A stretch of DNA of 64,000 bases. Origin: Axinella damicornis (Eukaryota > Porifera > Demospongiae > Axinellida > Axinellidae). The position numbers and the translations under genes were made by a program. The stretch is from NCBI GenBank assembly GCA_963931865.1, contig OZ007506.1, positions 19,379,853-19,443,852 of the forward strand. Direction: 5' to 3'. This document shows, in pieces, positions 10,278-23,400 of this stretch (positions are counted from its first letter, which is position 1; each line of letters starts with the position of its first letter). Below the pieces are notes generated by a model. It did no database searches. It had not been told where the DNA came from and was given only the letters and a program-made list of their open reading frames with translations.

Positions 10278-12605
10278 TCAGAAAACTTGAATTCGATTAT
10301 TGCTAAAATCAGCAACAATAATATAGCCATCTTTGTTCACATGAACAGAACGAGGGCTCCGAAACTGAGCATTTACTTCTCCCTTGCGACCAAATGACCT
10401 TCCCTCAATACTGAACACAGATACGCGGTTCTTGACATTTTCCGTTACATATACTCTGTCACCATCGATGGCAACTCCTACTGGGTAAGATAGTTCTCCA
10501 GGACACATGCCTATACCGCTCAAGTACTGCCCCTCTGGAGTGAACACCTGAATGCGATGGTTGGAGTGGTCTGCTACATACACATTACCACTTCTATCAA
10601 AAGCAACATCGAAAGGAATATTGAACTGTCCATTTCCACTTCCTCTACTGCCAAAGCTGCGGTGAAGGGTTAGGTCCGTTCCTAAGACTTGTATTCTGTG
10701 GTTGTCGCGGTCACACACATACAGTTTGCGATTCTTCTTGTTGAAGCCAATGCCAAGAGGGAGGATGAACTGCAAGTGCTTACTTCCACGTGTGCCGACT
10801 GAAGCAACGAACTTCCCATCTGAGGAAAACTTCTGAATACGGTGGTTATTATATTCCACTATGTAGATGTTGTCATCGTCGTCAACAGTGACACCGGCAG
10901 GAGAGTTGAACTGTCCCTCTGTTGAACTACTACTTCCGCTGCCTAATGACTGAATCTTAACCCATTCTGGGGAGAAGATGGAGACACGGTGTCCTCCCCA
11001 CTCCGTAACAATAATCCGACCCTTGCTGTCAGTTGTCACACCAAACGGTTCGTCCAAATCTGGAAGGACTTTGACTGGATTCCCGAGATCTTGGAGATTA
11101 GGTCTGACAATGACAGCATGTGGACAGCCTTTGACAACCTTTCCGTTGATTTTAATGTACAGTTGATGTCTTCCTCTAGTGGTAGGCCGGTAGCTGACAG
11201 TGTGTGTGCTCTTCCCTTCCCTCTTGATGTCACATTTGATTGTGGTGCTGTCCCTAGTGTACACTAAGCTAGCACTGATATCCTGGAGTAGTGCATCACT
11301 TTCTCTGTCATCCTTGTTCCTAGCATGTAGTGTGACTATTGCTTCCTCTCCGACTGTTGCAGTTTTCAGACCATCTCCAGTGACAAAACTCTTACTGCAG
11401 CAAACCGGGTAAACTGCTACAATTTCAGCAAACCCTTGGCAGGATATTTGGAGGTCAACTGCATCATCTGCGACAAGGTGGATATCTGCCTCCTGTTGAG
11501 GAGCTAGTACGTCGGGTTTAAACTCGGCAGCAATCTGTTCAATCTGTTTGAGTACAGGGATTTTCAATGCCAGTATCTCTCCCTCACTGCCAGTTTTCAG
11601 ACTTCCCTCTACGTAATCCAGGCAGCTACTGAGCTGGGTCTGGATTAGCTCACACTGATCCCTCTGTGCGGCCAGGCCTTTGAGCTTCTGCTGTGTGTGT
11701 TGATGTAACTGGCCAATGAGCTCTGTTCTCCGCTGGTCAAGTGCTTGGTGCAGGCGCTCAATTTGTGTGTGGATGTCAGCTTCGATGGTCATCCTCTGGT
11801 CTTCTATTTCCTTTGTTCTGGTGTCCAGTGCCTGGATTGCATTGTTGACAGTGGCTAGCTGTTGTTTCACTGGCTGCAAACTTGAAACTATCTCCTCTTT
11901 GTGTTTTGGAAAGGTGTCGGTGACCAGGTCATAGTTGTGTCCCTGGTGGAGGCGTATGGTGCAGTCGTTGCATATGAGTTCTCCACAGGTCTCGCAGTAG
12001 ATCTTGAGCTTCTTTTGGACGTGCTTTGTGCAGTACATGACCTTCTTAGTTGGAGGGACAAGGTCGGCAGCCTCTTGCTGAATGTCGTTGAAGCTAGCTA
12101 TCTGGTGGTTGGATAATTCATCCCAGGACTGGTGGATTTCAGTGCACTTGGCACACACAAACTTGCCACAATCACGACAGTAGCCTGTCGCTGTGAATTT
12201 TTTGCATTTCTCACACTGTGTCTTTTGTGGCTCTTTCACCTTAGTCAGTGCGGCATGAATCTCAAATAAGTGGTTGATGTGGAATGCTGTCTGCAGTCCC
12301 GAGACCCCAGCAAGGGGTAGCAAGGTGGTTCGCCGACAATTGGGACAGCACAGGGTGTGTCCGTCACGATCCTTAACAACCAAACGTTCAAGACATATCT
12401 TGCAGAACGTATGGAAGCATGGCAGCAGCTTGGGGTTGGTGTAGGTATCAAGACAGACAGAGCATTCCAGCTGAGCTGTGATCTTCTTTAATGCTTCTTC
12501 CGCAACTTTTGGGGGCTCAGCCATCACCAATCTGTTGGTATGCACAGTTGCACAGTGATGTACATTTAATTGTATGAATGAGTCGTGCGACACCCTCCAA
12601 AACAA
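10278..12605 (-). CDS. TRIM-NHL protein (RING, two B-boxes, coiled coil, filamin repeat, six NHL repeats)
   Basis: This intronless gene encodes a probable cytosolic E3 ubiquitin ligase / RNA-binding regulator of the TRIM2/TRIM3/TRIM71 class. Numbered from the first Met: C3HC4 RING 48-90 (CSVCLDTYTNPKLLPCFHTF), B-box1 131-168 (CEKC..CRDC..CAKC), B-box2 192-223 (CTKH..CETC..CNDC), coiled coil about 235-345, filamin/Ig-like domain about 400-495 and six NHL blades from about 505 to 775, with motifs such as NNHRIQKF, DNHRIQVL and SNHRIQVF. The true start is probably Met28 (codon at 12524-12522, MAEPPKVAEEALKK), giving 748 aa; the first 27 residues look like translated 5' UTR. The protein ends directly after the last blade (NRIQVF), as is usual in the family. 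Target RNAs or substrates cannot be told from sequence. Confidence 0.93.
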   Translation of the reverse strand: MFWRVSHDSFIQLNVHHCATVHTNRLVMAEPPKVAEEALKKITAQLECSVCLDTYTNPKLLPCFHTFCKICLERLVVKDRDGHTLCCPNCRRTTLLPLAGVSGLQTAFHINHLFEIHAALTKVKEPQKTQCEKCKKFTATGYCRDCGKFVCAKCTEIHQSWDELSNHQIASFNDIQQEAADLVPPTKKVMYCTKHVQKKLKIYCETCGELICNDCTIRLHQGHNYDLVTDTFPKHKEEIVSSLQPVKQQLATVNNAIQALDTRTKEIEDQRMTIEADIHTQIERLHQALDQRRTELIGQLHQHTQQKLKGLAAQRDQCELIQTQLSSCLDYVEGSLKTGSEGEILALKIPVLKQIEQIAAEFKPDVLAPQQEADIHLVADDAVDLQISCQGFAEIVAVYPVCCSKSFVTGDGLKTATVGEEAIVTLHARNKDDRESDALLQDISASLVYTRDSTTIKCDIKREGKSTHTVSYRPTTRGRHQLYIKINGKVVKGCPHAVIVRPNLQDLGNPVKVLPDLDEPFGVTTDSKGRIIVTEWGGHRVSIFSPEWVKIQSLGSGSSSSTEGQFNSPAGVTVDDDDNIYIVEYNNHRIQKFSSDGKFVASVGTRGSKHLQFILPLGIGFNKKNRKLYVCDRDNHRIQVLGTDLTLHRSFGSRGSGNGQFNIPFDVAFDRSGNVYVADHSNHRIQVFTPEGQYLSGIGMCPGELSYPVGVAIDGDRVYVTENVKNRVSVFSIEGRSFGRKGEVNAQFRSPRSVHVNKDGYIIVADFSNNRIQVF

Positions 12606-13945
12606 TGGCTATGTTTAACTTTTATATCAAGTCTCGGACCACACACTATGAAACTGGAGCCTGCATAGTTGTATCAACCCTGCTGGGACATAGCACAGTA
12701 TAAAATCGATTGTCAATGCTTCAGGTCACGTTCGATTCCGAAAGGGGTGGAACAGAATAAGCTGCTTTGGCTTCGATCAAGCACGAAATAAATTCAGATT
12801 GAGAAACATCCAGTTCAAGTTTATGTTCAATTTTTGTGTCGAGTATGAGGTCTGTAAAACCTAATGGCTTACCTGCTTGAAGTGTTTTTCAGCAATTTTT
12901 GGACTGACTGCCCAATTCAAGGTAACAAATAATTGATCACACACTAGTCTGTTTCACAGAGTTAACTTGGCAGTACTCACCAAATTCATATGCTGGTTGC
13001 AGGAGTGGTTACCTCGAATTGCGCAAATTGGACAACTCAAACTGCTTTAACTCAAAACTAACACCAATTTGCTACATTGTAATGGCAAATGCACATTCCT
13101 GGTGGGCTACAATCAGTTAGTGTATTCATGAAAGCATGTGGTAGTCCCACTTTACCTTATTTGGTCAAGGTCAGTGATGAGTACTACCCAATCACATTCA
13201 CTACACTGTAAATGAAATCTGACAGCACACAGGAAATGGTGTATCAGAATTCTGACTACACTTTCGTACTACATAATGGCTATAGCTACATGTAGGAATA
13301 GGCATGCATGTGCAGTATAGCAAAATGCCTCACACACATGCTATATTGCCAGCTTATTAGTAGGCATGGAACTAAAGCTGCGAAGCTGAAGCCATGCAGG
13401 ATGCCAGGCTGCCTGCATCTTGTGCGTTATTTGATTATACTATTACGTAACTTCGTGTAATTATCTTTGATCATGTGATGCTTCTCGTGCCCTGTACTGC
13501 TGATTTGAGATTACAGATTGAAGCATGGAGAAATGAGAGCGTTTTGCAAATCCCACACATCTATAGCTGAATTCTGTACCTGTTGCCAGTTGCCAATCAG
13601 CTTAACAAGGTAGGCACGCTTCTGGTCGCCTCCACACTGGGGTCCATGTTGCTACATATGGAACAGTCACCTGCACAATATGACATGACCATTGAATAAC
13701 ACAGGCCATGCAGCCCTGCCCACTCCAAATTAATGTACAGAATCTTGAATTGATATAGTGTCGTGGCTCAGCCGCTGCAACCCTTCTGCAGACACTGTCA
13801 TCCCCAGCAGGCCCCAAGGAGTGCATGAATTTAAAAATTAAGTTGACGACATTCACTTGAGATCATAAAACTGAGGTGTGGCTAATGTCATAAATAACAG
13901 GAAATAGCTGGAAAAAGACAACAGTGATTCCTGATTATCAAGGTC

Positions 13946-14320
13946 TAGCCTCGTTCCCAGGTCCGCGCGCCGCTTTCGGTTGCACGAAAGAACGGGCCTG
14001 GTTATGTTTCCTCACGTGAGCATTACGTAATCGACAAACGGCCAAAATTTTCAGAACGAAAAAGCAAAGTTTAACTTTTGCGTATTGTTCAACCGACTAC
14101 ACGTTCAACGCTTGGTGTGTATAACAGTCGCCCCCCGCTAGCAAAATACGTGTGGTAAGTTACCTCGTACCATTGCTCTTCTTGCTGTTCTGAGCCCCAG
14201 TTCTCTTGGTCCTTTCTATATTATAATACCACCTTTTTACCCTCGACGTCACGCACGTGAGGAAACATACCAGGCCCTCCGCGTACAACGAAAGCGGCGC
14301 GCGGGCCTGGGAACGAGGCT
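13946..14320. mobile_element. Full-length member of the CTAGCCTCGTTCCCAGG inverted-repeat family
   Basis: The ends TAGCCTCGTTCCCAGG(T/C)CCGCGCGCCGCTTTCG... and their complement (...CGAAAGCGGCGCGCGGGCCTGGGAACGAGGCT) form inverted repeats that continue inward through GGGCCTGG and TTTCCTCACGTG, about 80 bases with gaps. The element is 375 bp, has no coding sequence, and is flanked by CAAGGTC on both sides (13939-13945 and 14321-14327), a 7-bp target-site duplication. Much shorter hairpins made only of the two ends are scattered over the whole window. Confidence 0.85.
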
Positions 14321-14339
14321 CAAGGTCAGCAATAAAGGT

Positions 14340-14345
14340 TTTATT
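14340..14345 (-). terminator. Poly(A) signal for the DPY19 gene
   Basis: AATAAA on the minus strand, 87 bases past the stop codon of the DPY19-type gene. Confidence 0.6.
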
Positions 14346-14431
14346 GGGGTAGTAATAAATTCAAATACTGTATAGACAAGTGAGCAGTGTGTATATACTC
14401 TCATGGTTATGCCTACTAGTGTTACAATTAG

Positions 14432-17400
14432 CTAATGCGGCTGATCTGTTGACTGTTTTAGCGCATACACTCGGAAGGTTCTGTTCACAAATACGCGAGC
14501 AAAGTTCTTGGTATAATTTCCTCCATAGCGAACAGCATCACAGAATCTGAGCTGTTTTGGTGCAGTATCGTCAGAATATGAAGAGTCAACGACGTCTATT
14601 ATATCCGTAAGTCTGCAGCTGGAGTTATTGAGGGTCGGTGCAGCAAGGCATATGCTGTCTTCAAGTATGATGTAATTGGTGCCAAGTGATGAAAGAGCAT
14701 TGTAAACATCCTCAGGAGTTTGTCTGGCATACATTTGATAGACCTGCAATAGATGGAAGAAATTTATTGGTGACAGCAGATGTCAAACTTTGGGTGGAAT
14801 TTGAATTAGTGCTAGCTACATTGTGAACTCACTGTACCATTGAAATGCCGTTCTGTACTATACTATTTTAGTACATCACATGAGCTTGCTGGTTTAAAAC
14901 AAGAATTTACATGCTCTTCCCCCCTTCTGTTTTATTATGTGCTCTTGACCTGCAGTGTTCTTTCTCTAAGCTGTTTATCTTCAAAGTGTGGGTGGTTGGT
15001 GATGGTACGGCCGGTGCAGAGCTTCACCCCAGCAAGCAGCTGCATACTGCCAGCAAACACAGCATGTGTGGGGGTTGCAGAGCTACAGGGATAAAGGTTA
15101 GAGAGATCACATTTGGCTAAAATTTGACCAATCAGGGCTGTATTCAGCATCTAGACAGAAAGTGAAATCCAGCGTTGTTTTGTTATGGCTGTCTTAATTA
15201 ATATTTGGGTCCTGTAGACTAGTACCTTCGGTTAGTTAACTAAAATGGAAATGAATTTTAATTTAGTCGTGCATTATCGTGAAACATTAACCCTTTAAGC
15301 CCCATTGACACATAAATGTGTCATTTAGACCCTATGCACATGTAGGGCTTCTCGTCAGTCCAAAACGAGACCAAAAAGGCTTCAGAGGGCCTAGGGACAA
15401 CTTTGAGGAACAAACCCAAAAATTTGGTCAGGCAGCCCCCCTTCGCATGTCGTGGGAGGTTTTTGATATTCATCGACCCGAGGATTTTTGATATTCATAG
15501 ACCCCAGCCAGGGCCTCAAGAAAACATGCAAATTGGTGGTTTAAGGTGTGCCATCAGTCAGACCTGGCCCAAGTTTAGGGAAATGCTGGGCGAAAATCCG
15601 GCTGACATCCACCTTTGACCTCCGATTGCTGGGCTTGTGGGGGTCATGAATATTGTTAACGGTATTGCCAGAGGGGTCTCTCCACGTGTGTGAGCCCCAC
15701 CAAGTTTGGCCGCTGAGGAGCGAATGCTGTGGGAGAGGAGTACCTACGAAGGTGGTGTGCACTGAATGCATGAAAATGTGTTGTCTTGGTGGGAAGAATT
15801 CGGTAGTTAAAGGGTTAATTAACTTAACTTAAAGTCCTATTATTCGAAGATCTTCCTCTGAATGGCAAATGGGGATATGCTGCTAATCAGGACACATTTT
15901 ACGTGTTGTTTTAGCAACTATCATTTCAGTATGGCCTTTTGACTTCTAGTTCATCAATCTACAGCAGTCCAATCATTCATGCCCAAAGACTCCACAACTG
16001 GACCAGCTGCTAGCTGAGATGTTGCCCCAAGACTCCACAACTGGACCCCATGCTATGTCAAGATGGCCATTCGTTCAATGCTGCTGAAAATGGGCCACAT
16101 TAAACACCAACATCTCTTTACCGTTTAGGCCAATCACGTGATGAAATATCCCATCGCTCTTTGTACTGCAAGTGACACTATTTGCAAGCTGGAAAGATCC
16201 CTGGGAATGACGCTAATCTATTTAAATCAGAATGTGAATATGTTTAACCATGGATAGATTAGACCCCTCTCAGGACTCTGCCCAGCTTATGTCGCTTGCA
16301 GCAAAAGAAGCGGTGGGATGATCATCACTCTAAGGACACTAAAGTGTCCCTACAATTCTCACTGTTCACGAAGCAAGTTCCACATACATGATCCAACTCA
16401 TGAGCTCCACAGTATCAGGGTCATAGAACTCCCTCAGTTGGCCAAGGTGTGTGAGCACACCTGGCAACTCCTGAAGAGGTGGGGAACAAGATATCCTCAA
16501 TTCAAAACTTTCACCTCTGCTCATCACTGTTCTAGCATTCATGCAGTGCAATTGGCTGTAGTATACGTACGTACCTTCAAAACCAGTACAGCTATCAGCA
16601 TACCCACACCGAGCACATGAAGTAGTTGCCCCTGCAAACAGCACAAAAAAGGAAGTTTTGTTGGCCATTCTTTGATGTACGTAAATATCATCAGGAGTGG
16701 CCCGTGTGTCGCACATAATATATTCCACAGCTGCCATGGTTACTCAAGCTGACTTTGCTGGATCTTTCAGTGAAGGTTACCCGCCAAAGTAATTATTCCC
16801 CCCCCCCCCCCCCCCCCCCCCCCCCCTTGAATCTTGGATGCCCCCCTCCGTGAAAATTACCCAAGAAGTATTATGTATGCAAGGCAACTCATGCCACCCC
16901 CTTACTTTGCCATGCTACTATTCCATCCGGCCCCCCTTGTGATTTTCTAAATGAAGCGCTGACTACTTGGTTGTTTACCCGGAGTGTGTTTATTTATACA
17001 TACTAGGAATACGTATCCGCATCATGGCTCTCGCGCGCCACATGCGTAAACCTAACCACATGCTTATGAGTATGATCGATCTAGCTAGTGTGAATTTGAG
17101 AGTGTGGAGCTGGAGCTGAGATAAACATGTCGATTACACTCACTGTTCGACTCCACATGTAGCTGCTCTAGCTCTGGCAGTTAAGTATAAAGTGGCTGTC
17201 ATGGAGTTGCTGTATAAAACAGATGTTGACTGCGCTGACTGTTCATATGTATCTGCTCCAGCTCTGCAAGCCCTTGGAGGCACCACGTTCTCGTCCACTG
17301 ATCTGAGCCTCTAAGTTGTACTTCTCGTACCATCAAGCCCGTGCGGAAAATAGAACTCAATTGGCTGGCAGGAAACCCGCAACATATTCTTATCAACATT

Positions 17401-20400
17401 CCTGAGCGTGACATGTTCCGGTACATACCGTATGGCGCTTATATTTCGCGGGTCTAAATTTTCGCGAATTGCTCTTCGAGAACATTTCGTTGAAAAAATT
17501 TCGCGAATTCGCGGTAAAACGCCATGCCCACAGAATGGGTGTGGTGTAATATACTGCACTTGTGTGAAGACTCCCGTGCACGCTAAACTCAACTAACTAC
17601 CAGTCTACCACAGACCACTTCGTCGGTGCGTTGTATTCTGCGACACTCTCTTCCCCACTTCGACGCTCTCAGAGTTCGTTTTTAGATACCTGCCTGGCGG
17701 ATTGAGCTGACAGCTTCTTGGGAGAACTCTCCATGTGGATCCGAAGCTTACACTTTACTTCGACTACTGTCCATCCTGTTGAAGTACACAACAGAGCCAT
17801 CAAGCTAGCCGTCGCGCGCGTACGTTGGAATACTGTCCACGTAGCTGTAGGCGCACAACACGTGTCAAAAGTTTCGTTGAAATAATTTCGCGAATGACCT
17901 GTAATTCGCGAAATTCGCGAAAATTTAGACCTGCGAAATTTAAGCGCTATACGGTACGTACGTACATACGTATATAGTGAGAAATAGATCCCCCATTCAG
18001 TGCCTCGTGCTCATGCGCTCGGCAACAAACTTACTGCTCTCTCCTGCACTCCGAGCCTCTTCTGCAATTCCTTCCACACCTGACAATGGCTTGCACCAGC
18101 TGCTGCCAGCACACACACGTGGGGAGTCCACAGGAACTTGAATCTCACTGTAGAGAGGGCAACTGCTCCAAAGAAAACACTCTGAAAGAAGTTGTACGCA
18201 AGCTCCGGGGAGATTGACGGAAGGAGTTCTTGAGACTCTATGTTGGATGGGTCTTCATGCATGTCTTCACATCTGCAAGTGATCATACATACATTAATAG
18301 GCAACCAATCAGATGTCTTTATTCCAGGCCTAACAGGGTAGAGCAATTAGCCTAAACAGATTGAAACAGGAAAATATGAGCTGCTTGTAATCAATTGTGT
18401 GTTCTGTTGGACATATACACCCTGTCTCTAATCCACTAACATGATACTTTAAGGTTACGGGTACCCTTTAATTTATAAATGTATATGGGAGGGGTCAAGG
18501 TGTCCATGTAGCCACGCCTCTGCAGGAAGTTCGCCTTTCGAGAAGTAGGTGGGTCTGAATAGGTTCGAGTCCAGCACCACACTTTGTGCTAGGCAGTATA
18601 AGAATTCGACATGGATTGCATGCAGTTATTGCCTGATACGTGGGTACCCGTCCTTAAACTGGCTACATGAGCCAGTCTCCTTGCTACTCTGATCACAGAA
18701 GTCTCCAGCTAGAGCCATGACCTACCTTGTCGAGATGACTCTCCGGAGCTGGAGAACCACACACACCAGCAGAACAGCTGCGGTGATGACATAACATGGC
18801 AACAGAAGGGTTGTAGTGAGCCTGGCGAGCGTGTCCAGAGGGAGGTGCTGGAAGGCAGCCTGACACAGGTAGAGTAGGCTGTCAAAATCCCTGTAATGGC
18901 CAAGCAGTAGATTACTGGACACTTTGACACAAATCGATCACATGTTACAGATGTTGGCCTTCCACACTGGCAGAATATAATGGCTGAGCACATGCTGGAT
19001 ATCACCAGATGGCATACCTGCACTCACACAATTCAGATCACATAATTGTGTATGTTACGGGTAACAGTGTGCATACTATGATCGATACATCAGACTGAGT
19101 CCAGTATCTGTATGTAACCAGTTCTAGTAAACCAGTTCCAGTATCAGTTCAGTCATTCGCAGGTCATTCGTGGCAGCAACTCTCCTTCGCCTATAGCTAT
19201 TTCATACTTCATACACCTCAATACGAATATCATAATCTCAATTGCTGTATACCTTACTTCCTGTGTGTAAACCAGTCCAATCTTGGCCAGAACAAACTTG
19301 AAGACGTGGTCATCACTTGTGACGCTGCAGGTCCTCTGGAGGGAGGTGTGTGAATGCACACAGGAAGAAGACAATGTGACAAAACCTTCAGAATGAGGCA
19401 CCCAAGAAAGCGAGGATGCCATGTCTATATAGTTCTGTGCCTGTTACCAGCTGCTGATCAAGGCAGAAACAGCTTATGCACGATACAAGCTGGCATCCTA
19501 ATTTTCATGACATGGTTAATTTCATGTTCTGGTGTTATCTGTTGGGGTGTTCAAATGATTAGCATTAAGCTATGCCACACATATTATTGTTACTTATGTA
19601 CCTTGAGTATTGAATTGATGGCCACTGTGAGCACAGGGAGGGATACCACGGACAAACCGATCCTGAGGGCCGTTCCAACAGGTGAAGCATCACGAGGGTA
19701 CTTGATCCAGACCTAGTCATCAGACATGTGATTCATGGTTGACTCCACAGTGATGAGGGTGGAGTTTAGACAACACCATGACAACATGTGAAATGTTATG
19801 ACACAATAAGTGCATTATGCAGGTGCAGATCCCCCCTCCCCCCCTTTGTCCACCACTTTTCCCCCCATCCTAGCTAACTAGCGTCAGACTGGCCTGGCCG
19901 CCTAGACAAGGCTGGAGCTCACTGCTACATAGCAAGTGCAAGTATTGTCTGAAACCGAACATCTGGGAGCCGGAACGAGACCACGATTACGCAGGCCTAT
20001 ACATGTATACAGTACATCTGGGTAGTATGTGCACGTGCCTTGACAAACACCAACAAGTGGTTTGCGAAACCACTAAGGAAAACTCTGAGAAAGATGGCAT
20101 GGAAGCAGAAAGCATTGATGACTGAAAATGATGGTAGAAAAAGAATTTCCATGATTCGGTTTCTCACTTACTTTGCAGTCTCTGTAGGAGGTGAAAACTG
20201 AAAAGTACCTTCAGACCTCATGCCCGGTTGCTGACCACTGGTATGAATATTGTGCTTTTTTCAAGGCAAAACTCCAAGGAATGGGGGGGGGGGGGGGGAC
20301 CCTACCATGCACAACCCCTGTTTCTTACCTGGAGGGCAAACACTATTCCTGCAGCAGCTGTGAAGCTGGTAGCCAATGAAGCCAGCAGCATCATGTTGAA

Positions 20401-23400
20401 GAACTGAAGCACACACACAATCAGAAGTGATGACAAGTGGCACAAGAGAAGCCTCCACACCTGTGGATGATGTGTGGGTGGGTGGGTGGGTGAGGGAGGA
20501 AGACAGAGGGAGGGGGAGGGATGGGAGGAAGAGGGAAGGATGGTAGGGAGGGGGAGGAAGAGGGAGGGATGGGAGGAAGAGGAAAGGATGGGAGGAAGAG
20601 GGAGGGAAGGGAGAGGAAGAGGGAGGGAGGGGGAGGAAGAGGGAGGGTGGGAGGAAGAGGGAGGGAGGGGGACAAGGAGGGAGGGGGAGGGAAGGGAGGA
20701 TGATTACGACATACCGTATATCTTCTAAAAATTCGGCATCCCTAATTTTTCGGCACCCCTTCACGCAAATGAGAAAAATTCTCTCTAATTTCAGCAAGGG
20801 AATTCCCAAATATTTCAGAATTTAATCCCTAATTGTAATGCGTTTTCGGTAGCTTGCCGTCCTATCCGAGAGGCTTATACAAGCCCAGAGCCAGCCAGGA
20901 GAGAGATCGGTGAGTTCGGTGCTGCCTCAAGTGGTAAAAGCTCCAAGCTGTTGCCTGGGAACGAGGCTAATAAGCCCCTGAAATTGAAGTTGACCGATTG
21001 CATTCGACATACATGCCACATTGACCAGTTCGTCCAATTCAGGGTGAAAGCTCTACGCTGAAGTACACTCGCAAACCTCCGAGTCTTGCCCTGACCCTGA
21101 GAGTCAGCACAGATGAACATAGAACGACATGGGGTGAGTACTGGGGGTAGCTATCGGTCATACAGCCTGCGGCCGCACAGTTCGAGATCTTTCACTTTGT
21201 ACGCCGACAATTCCGACGCAGGTGCTAGTCGAAAGTATGGAGTGTCACAGTCTGTACCAAGAGGAAAGACACCCTACCGGTATAGCTGCTCGATCTTGCA
21301 GTTTGAGACTTGAATCTCGAGTGGAAAAAATCCGACCGACCGACCGCGGGTAACACTTCTAATTATTCGGCACTTCTGTATTTTGGTACAAATTTTGCGA
21401 TTTTACTTCTAATTATTTCGGCAAGGCTTATGAATAATTAATAAAAACCTGCTGAATTTTTAGAAGATATACGGTAGCTAATGTGTGAACACTTGGTGTT
21501 GGACCTACATATAGAGCCTAAGAGGTGATGTCATCATTATAATCTGCCTCTCTTCAGGCAGCTGTACCCACCTTGGATGTCGCTGTGACTCCCAGCAGTT
21601 GCACTGCAAAGAGTGCGAGACCTTCAAGCAGGAATACGAACTGAGCAAACTGCCATGTCAGAGCTACACACAGGCTGCTCAAGAACACGAGCCCCAGGAA
21701 GACTGTCTGCAAGGAAGGACAAGCTGCTGTACTAAGCACGCAATGCACAGTCTCACTGTAGGTTCTCACTACGGAAGAGTCTCACTGCAAACAGAGGGAT
21801 GGCTCTCATTACAAAAGGAGAGAATTTGATTTTCACTACAAAAGGTGCTCTCACCGCAAAAGGTGGGAAGGCTCTTGCTGCTAAAAGGGGAAAGGCTCTC
21901 ACAGCACAAGTGGGAAGGCTCTCGTTGCAAAAGGAGGGAAGGGACCAGTAGTTTTATTATGAGAACAATTTCTACATGCCTGCAAATTGGATCCCATGAA
22001 TGGTAGACAAGATGATGTGATGTATGTGCATGTGGGTAACCAGTAGTAACCTGGAGTTCAGACCTGCACAAGTGAATGAATAAATGCCTGGCAGTAAGGG
22101 GAGAAATTACCTGTAGTCTTTTCCCGATGAGTACCGAGTGCTTGAGGTACAGTGTGGTGAACAGAACCTGTGCTGTAATGAAGGGAAGTGCAAACGATTC
22201 CCTGAGAGGGATGGCAAACTCCAGTCGCGTGGTGTCAGTCCTGTGAGAGGGTGATTGAATCAGTATAGTAATCCAATCTCATGAGAGTCACATGGCACTC
22301 AACTAGTAACATGACTTATGTCCCTCCCACAAACAGTGACACTGTCAATGTGGCCATCATATGCCGACATGGCAAAGGGTAATCAGGCAATTCTGGTGCT
22401 TCCATCCTATGCATTAAGATACGACCACTGATCATGTGCCCGTGTTCATGACACTTACCTGTTGAAAAAGTAGAATGTATATGCCAGCAGTCCGCCCAAT
22501 ATGCTTCCAGAAAGTAGCCACGCAGTGCAGAACAGGAACACGGTGTATGCTCCATGTAGGCCAAACACCGTGTCGATGTAGAAGTACACCGGCTCCACAT
22601 AGTTCTGTAAGGAAGAGAGTATATACCAGCACTCGTTTCAGTAGACCATTCCCATGAAATGTATACTTCCTTCATTGTTTCTGTTGCTGTGGTAACCACT
22701 GGATACAAGAGGAAAGTCAGGTGCTCAGTGGGTGGGACTAGAAAAGTGAGGTTAATTGTGTTGTAGTTAACATTGATCATGCATTAATGCATTGACAAGA
22801 TGACATGATGATCTTTGCTAGCCTCGTTCCCAGTCCCATGCCCAGCTTTTCGTTGCTTGCAGTACTTACCGGTAAAGCAGGGAGGGCCTGGTACATTTCC
22901 TCACGTGAGCATGATGTAATTGAAAATTTTCAGAACGAAGACGCTACGTTTTGCGTGTTATTCAGCCATCTACACGTTCAACGATCGGTGAGTATGACAG
23001 TCGCCCCCGCTAGCTAGATACGTGTGGTATGTTACCTGGTACCTTCGCTCGTTCTGCATGAATCCAGCGTAGCTCATTACTCTGATGCACTGACAGCCTT
23101 GTGTGATAGCTAGTGGCAAAGATCTAGCCTCGTACCCAGTCCCACGCCCAGCTTTTCGTCGCTTGCAGTACGGTAAAGCGGGGAGGGCCTGGTACATTTC
23201 CTCACGTGAGTGACATCAAGGGTAGAAAGGGGTAGAAAGACCGGAAGTTTAACGTGGGCGTAGTGTGTCACAGTGAGGGAGGTGAGAGCTCGATCGTGAG
23301 TCCTCTGAAGAGAGAACTGTCATGTGCTGTGCTAATGCTAATGCCGGCAAGATCTAGCCACACAGGTGCACAGAGAGCTAGCCACCGGGTGCCAGCTTCA

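Larger units (their letters stand above)
12606..14431. other. Intergenic spacer between the TRIM-NHL and DPY19 genes
   Basis: No gene was recognised. The right third holds the full-length CTAGCCTCG-ended element (13946-14320) and the DPY19 3' UTR. The remainder is unique-looking AT-rich sequence. Confidence 0.65.

Noticed and set aside
12245..12451. Alternative frames inside the TRIM-NHL RING region
   Set aside because: Shadow frames; the Cys/His spacing of RING and B-boxes is only in the 775-codon frame.
20261..20809. 182-codon Pro/Ser/Leu-rich frame on the minus strand
   Set aside because: Produced by the C/T-rich low-complexity tract; the true coding part here is the short DPY19 exon 20403-20329 in another frame.
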